Shown: piece after piece, positions 14,857 through 17,532 of the stretch
Numbering within the stretch: position 1 is the stretch's first letter
Layout of the letters: each line of letters begins with the position of its first letter
Source of the DNA: Desulfobacula sp.
Lineage (GTDB): Bacteria > Desulfobacterota > Desulfobacteria > Desulfobacterales > Desulfobacteraceae
Length of the DNA stretch: 17,532 bases
Direction: 5' to 3'
Assembly (NCBI GenBank): GCA_018702715.1
Contig: JABIYQ010000134.1
Coordinates: 1-17,532, forward strand
Translations under genes and position numbers: made by a program
The notes under the pieces: model-generated
Seen by the model: only the letters and a program-made list of their open reading frames with translations
What the model was told of the DNA's origin: nothing
Database searches by the model: none

Positions 14857-16245
14857 ATGGAAGACAATGTTCAGGAAATGTATGAAAAAGGCAGAAAAGC
14901 ATTTGAAGAAATTGAATTCTGGCCTCAGGAAAAAGTTGATATGATGGTACAGGCCGTTGCCTGGGAACTGGTACAGGACGACGTCAGAAAAAAATTGGGC
15001 GACTTGGCAGTTGACGAGTCCGGCATCGGGAACAAGGAAGATAAGTGTGCTAAAATTAAAAATAAAACCCTTGGTACGCTCTGGGATCAAAAAGGTATAA
15101 AAACCTGCGGCATGATTGATGAAAACAAGGAACTGGGTGTGCGAACCTTTGCAAAACCCATTGGTGTTATTGCCAATGTTGTGCCCTGTACAAATCCTGA
15201 ATCCACAATATGCTGTCTTGCTTTAAGCACCCTTAAAACCCGTAACGCCATGATCGTCACCCCCCACCCCCGAACTCAGAAAACTTCCTATGAAACAGTC
15301 ATGCATGTTCGAAAGGGGCTGGAAAAAGTTGGCGCTCCCGTGGATTTGGTTCAATGTATCAAACAGACAAGTCATGCTGCAACCTCTGCTTTGATGAGTG
15401 TCTGTGACTATGCTGTTGCAACGGGTGGGGCTGCTTTGGTTAAGGTTGTATATGCTGCCGGAAAGCCAGCACAAACAGTTGGTGCTGGGAATGTGGTCGC
15501 CATCGTGGATAAGAGTGCCAATCTGGCAGAAGCTGCAGAAAAGATCAAAATTTCCAAAATTGCCAACAATTCTGCTTCCTGTTCATCTGAAAATGCCGTG
15601 GCAATTTATGAATCATCCTATGATGCCATGATAGAAGAACTGAAAAAACAGGGCGGATACATGTGTTCCACTGAAGAGCGGGAATTGCTCAGAAAGTATA
15701 TGTGGCCTGATGGAACACATTTGAACCGTGATGTTGTTGCAAAACCTGCGATAGTGAATGCTAAAAATGCAGGTTTGTCTGTTCCTGACGACACTATGTT
15801 TCTTATGGTCATCGGCGAAAAAATCGGGCCTGAAGATCGTTTCTCCGGTGAGAAAATTTCACCTGTTCTTACTGTATGGAAATGGGATGACTTTGATGAA
15901 ATACTGGAGCGTCTGGGGAAAATTCTTGAATTTTCAGGTGAAGGCCATTCTGTTTCCATCCATACGGAAGATGATGATCAGCGCGTGAAACTGGCACTTA
16001 ACGCTAATGTGGGACGTGTTGTCTGTAATTTTCCCCATGCCCACGCAAACAGTGGCGGGTGGGACTGCGGACTTCCAGTAACAGATACCCTGGGCGGCGG
16101 GAGCTGGGCCGGAAATATCACCAGTGGAAATATAAACTGGAGCCATTTTTTAAATTACACACTTCTTTCCATTCCCAAAGAAAAATATATGCCTAGTGAG
16201 GAAGAATTTTTTGGGGAATATCTTGAACAATATGGAAAAGATTAA
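14857..16245 (+). CDS. CoA-acylating aldehyde dehydrogenase, sulfoacetaldehyde-dehydrogenase (SauS)-like
   Basis: 462 residues, the length of stand-alone acylating aldehyde dehydrogenases (EutE, SauS). PIGVIANVVPCTNPEST (from residue 101) and ATGGAALVKVVYAAGKPA are family blocks of the NAD(P)- and CoA-binding site, the latter ending in VGAGN. Catalytic Cys242 lies in NNSASCSSENAV. The SCSSEN context, and the C-terminal LGGGSWAGNITSGNINWSHFLN block, remind me more of SauS than of acetaldehyde dehydrogenases. The reaction is reversible: aldehyde plus CoA and NAD(P)+ to acyl-CoA. With the aminotransferase upstream it would link an omega-amine to an acyl-CoA, or the reverse. The ATG has GGAG 7 bases upstream. 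The 78-base gap before it has no terminator. The substrate is inferred only from family resemblance. Confidence 0.82.
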   Translation: MEDNVQEMYEKGRKAFEEIEFWPQEKVDMMVQAVAWELVQDDVRKKLGDLAVDESGIGNKEDKCAKIKNKTLGTLWDQKGIKTCGMIDENKELGVRTFAKPIGVIANVVPCTNPESTICCLALSTLKTRNAMIVTPHPRTQKTSYETVMHVRKGLEKVGAPVDLVQCIKQTSHAATSALMSVCDYAVATGGAALVKVVYAAGKPAQTVGAGNVVAIVDKSANLAEAAEKIKISKIANNSASCSSENAVAIYESSYDAMIEELKKQGGYMCSTEERELLRKYMWPDGTHLNRDVVAKPAIVNAKNAGLSVPDDTMFLMVIGEKIGPEDRFSGEKISPVLTVWKWDDFDEILERLGKILEFSGEGHSVSIHTEDDDQRVKLALNANVGRVVCNFPHAHANSGGWDCGLPVTDTLGGGSWAGNITSGNINWSHFLNYTLLSIPKEKYMPSEEEFFGEYLEQYGKD

Positions 16246-16310
16246 CCTACGTATTAAATGACAAAAGATTGTATTTATTATCTATCAATATTTATAGTCA
16301 TTTTATTTTA

Positions 16311-16336
16311 CCCCGGGGTTACAAATGACCCCGGGG
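16311..16336 (+). other. GC-rich hairpin made of two self-complementary CCCCGGGG blocks
   Basis: CCCCGGGGT (16311-16319) and ACCCCGGGG (16328-16336) form a perfect 9-bp stem around an 8-base loop, in otherwise AT-rich DNA between the aldehyde dehydrogenase and the HAD gene. Each arm also contains an 8-bp palindrome. No T-run follows on either strand, so a classical intrinsic terminator is not supported. An mRNA-processing or stabilising hairpin, an attenuator or a protein site are options. Confidence 0.6.
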
Positions 16337-16355
16337 ACAAAATAGTGGATGGAAT

Positions 16356-17093
16356 ATGATGATAAAGGCCATAATTTTCGATTTCGGGCAAACCCTTGTT
16401 GATTCAGCGGATGGGTTTAGATCTGCTGAAAAAATAGCCAAAGAAAAAGTGTTCTCAAACCTGTTTAGCCAGCTTCCAAATGCAGGTGATGATCAACTGC
16501 AAATTTTTCTAACAGCATACCGGCAGATTCGCAAAAACTTTCATGCAAAATCCAATTTTTCCCGTTTTGAAATCTGGCAGGCAGTTTACGAAAGGTTTAA
16601 TTGCACGGCTGATTATAAAAAACTTACACAAATGGAAACAGATTACTGGAAGCTTGTCCAGTCTATGACAAAACCATTTCCTGAAACCATAGGTGTTTTG
16701 GAAAAACTTGCAAAACAATTCAAACTGGGTATTATTACAAATACTCAGGGGCAAAAAACCTCTGGGATCCATCGCATAACCCTTTTTCCGGGTATTGAGA
16801 AATTTTTTGAAACCATTATTGTTGCCGGAGAATCAGGAATGCCGGCAAAACCTAATCCCAAACCTTTTAACCATAGTTTGGAAAAAATGAATATCAAGGC
16901 CAGCCAAGCAATGTATGTGGGAGATGATTTTCAAAAAGATGTCCTTGGAGCCGGTTCTGTCGGGATGAATCCCGTATGGCTGAAACATTCTCTTGTGAAG
17001 CGGTCCTGGCCTGATCCGGATACCAACACACAGTTTCGTGTCATTACAAATCTTAATCAACTTCTAAAAATCAGTGTCAACAGGCACGATTAG
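16356..17093 (+). CDS. HAD-superfamily hydrolase with atypical first motif
   Basis: 245 residues, typical of HAD subfamily IA. Motif I reads FDFGQTL: the nucleophile Asp9 is present but the usual second Asp (two residues on) is Gly11, which is atypical for a phosphatase of this family. Motif II Thr118 is in IITNTQG, motif III Lys155 in PAKPNPKPF, motif IV Asp180/Asp181 in YVGDDFQKD. A helical cap lies between residues ~20 and 100. It does not look like phosphonoacetaldehyde hydrolase. Two consecutive ATG codons (16356, 16359) are available; GGATGGA just upstream fits the second slightly better. Its stop overlaps the next gene by one base. The hairpin before it suggests it may not belong to the aldehyde dehydrogenase transcript. 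The substrate is unknown. Confidence 0.75.
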   Translation: MMIKAIIFDFGQTLVDSADGFRSAEKIAKEKVFSNLFSQLPNAGDDQLQIFLTAYRQIRKNFHAKSNFSRFEIWQAVYERFNCTADYKKLTQMETDYWKLVQSMTKPFPETIGVLEKLAKQFKLGIITNTQGQKTSGIHRITLFPGIEKFFETIIVAGESGMPAKPNPKPFNHSLEKMNIKASQAMYVGDDFQKDVLGAGSVGMNPVWLKHSLVKRSWPDPDTNTQFRVITNLNQLLKISVNRHD

Positions 17094-17532
17094 TGACCAG
17101 TACATCATCCTTTCGGCAAAACAAAGCGCTTATTTATAAAAAATTATGGGCTTGTGTAAAAGCCTTTGAATTTGAAGATGCTTTAAAAATTTGCATGGAG
17201 TATAATGTGGTGCCGGCTTTGGTAGATATGGATCGGTTTATCAATGGCCTTGTTATGCAAAGAGAATCACGGGATCAAACCTATCCTTCTCATAAGCTTG
17301 ACAGAAGGATAAAGGCTTTAAAAAGATTTCGTGACCATGGATGCAATCCTGGGCAGATAATTGAAAAAACAACACTGAAGCAAGGATATAGCGGCAAAAT
17401 ATTAATTGTGGCGATTATGGGTGGCGTTATAGACAGGTTGACCTGCCTGCGATCCGGGGATCTCTGGCATAGGGAAATTTTACAAAATACAAAAAATGAA
17501 ATCAGGGATTTGGGATTTTCTAAAAGTTCTGT
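17093..17532 (+). CDS. Unknown protein, N-terminal part (cut by window edge)
   Basis: A GTG-started frame overlaps the TAG of the HAD gene by one base (taGTG) and stays open for 146 codons to the right edge with no stop. The start is chosen for the overlap and for AGG about 10 bases upstream. No ATG gives as full a frame. The protein is rich in Lys and Arg, with a helical N-terminus (KKLWACVKAFEFEDALKI), a RRIKALKRFRDHG stretch, and a hydrophobic KILIVAIMGGVID segment near residue 110. It has no signal peptide, and I recognise no family. The one-base overlap suggests coupled translation with the HAD hydrolase. Confidence 0.6.
   Translation, partial: MTSTSSFRQNKALIYKKLWACVKAFEFEDALKICMEYNVVPALVDMDRFINGLVMQRESRDQTYPSHKLDRRIKALKRFRDHGCNPGQIIEKTTLKQGYSGKILIVAIMGGVIDRLTCLRSGDLWHREILQNTKNEIRDLGFSKSS

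Noticed and set aside
16311..16336. Intrinsic transcription terminator
   Set aside because: The stem is strong, but neither strand has a T-run after it; listed as a hairpin of unknown role instead.
11648..17093. Phosphonate biosynthesis cluster
   Set aside because: No PEP mutase or phosphonopyruvate decarboxylase is seen in the window; the PhnW-like enzyme alone is not enough.

Overview
The window looks like chromosomal DNA of a strictly anaerobic, moderate-GC bacterium, most plausibly a marine-type sulfate reducer of the Desulfobacterales. This placement is inferred from an oxygen-sensitive glycyl radical enzyme (GRE) with its SAM-radical activase, several FAD dehydrogenases, a CoA-acylating aldehyde dehydrogenase, and the overall protein style. 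No rRNA, tRNA, IS element or CRISPR array was seen.

Left block (1-10600), a catabolic-looking cluster. At the edge is the start of a minus-strand MFS transporter. Next come a minus-strand pair, a DadA-type FAD amino-acid dehydrogenase and a xylose-isomerase-like TIM-barrel protein. Divergent from these is a tightly coupled plus-strand trio: a spinster-like MFS transporter, a 983-residue GRE and its activating enzyme. Their stop and start codons overlap (TAATG, then ATGA). The GRE carries an N-terminal SCP2-like (sterol carrier protein) domain in front of an otherwise complete C-x-E type GRE, an architecture I do not know from characterised enzymes. Two tandem paralogous FAD oxidoreductases converge on the trio from the other side. 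A reasonable reading is import of a small substrate, radical C-X bond cleavage by the GRE, and redox or isomerase steps on the products; the substrate is unknown.

Middle (10600-11647). A lone 80-residue conserved-looking protein has a very strong Shine-Dalgarno. It is followed by about 520 bases of AT-rich sequence with two very small coupled minus-strand frames (one Cys-rich), a sigma70-like promoter candidate and a 12-bp direct repeat.

Right block (11648-17532), plus strand. Two divergent, mutually paralogous citrate-synthase-fold proteins overlap each other. They are followed by a PhnW-like class V aminotransferase and a SauS-like CoA-acylating aldehyde dehydrogenase. Together these suggest a module linking an omega-amine, its aldehyde, its acyl-CoA and a C-C condensation or cleavage step. 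The citrate-synthase pair appears to lack canonical catalytic residues. A HAD hydrolase with a degenerate first motif and a truncated unknown gene follow, separated from the module by a strong GC-rich hairpin.
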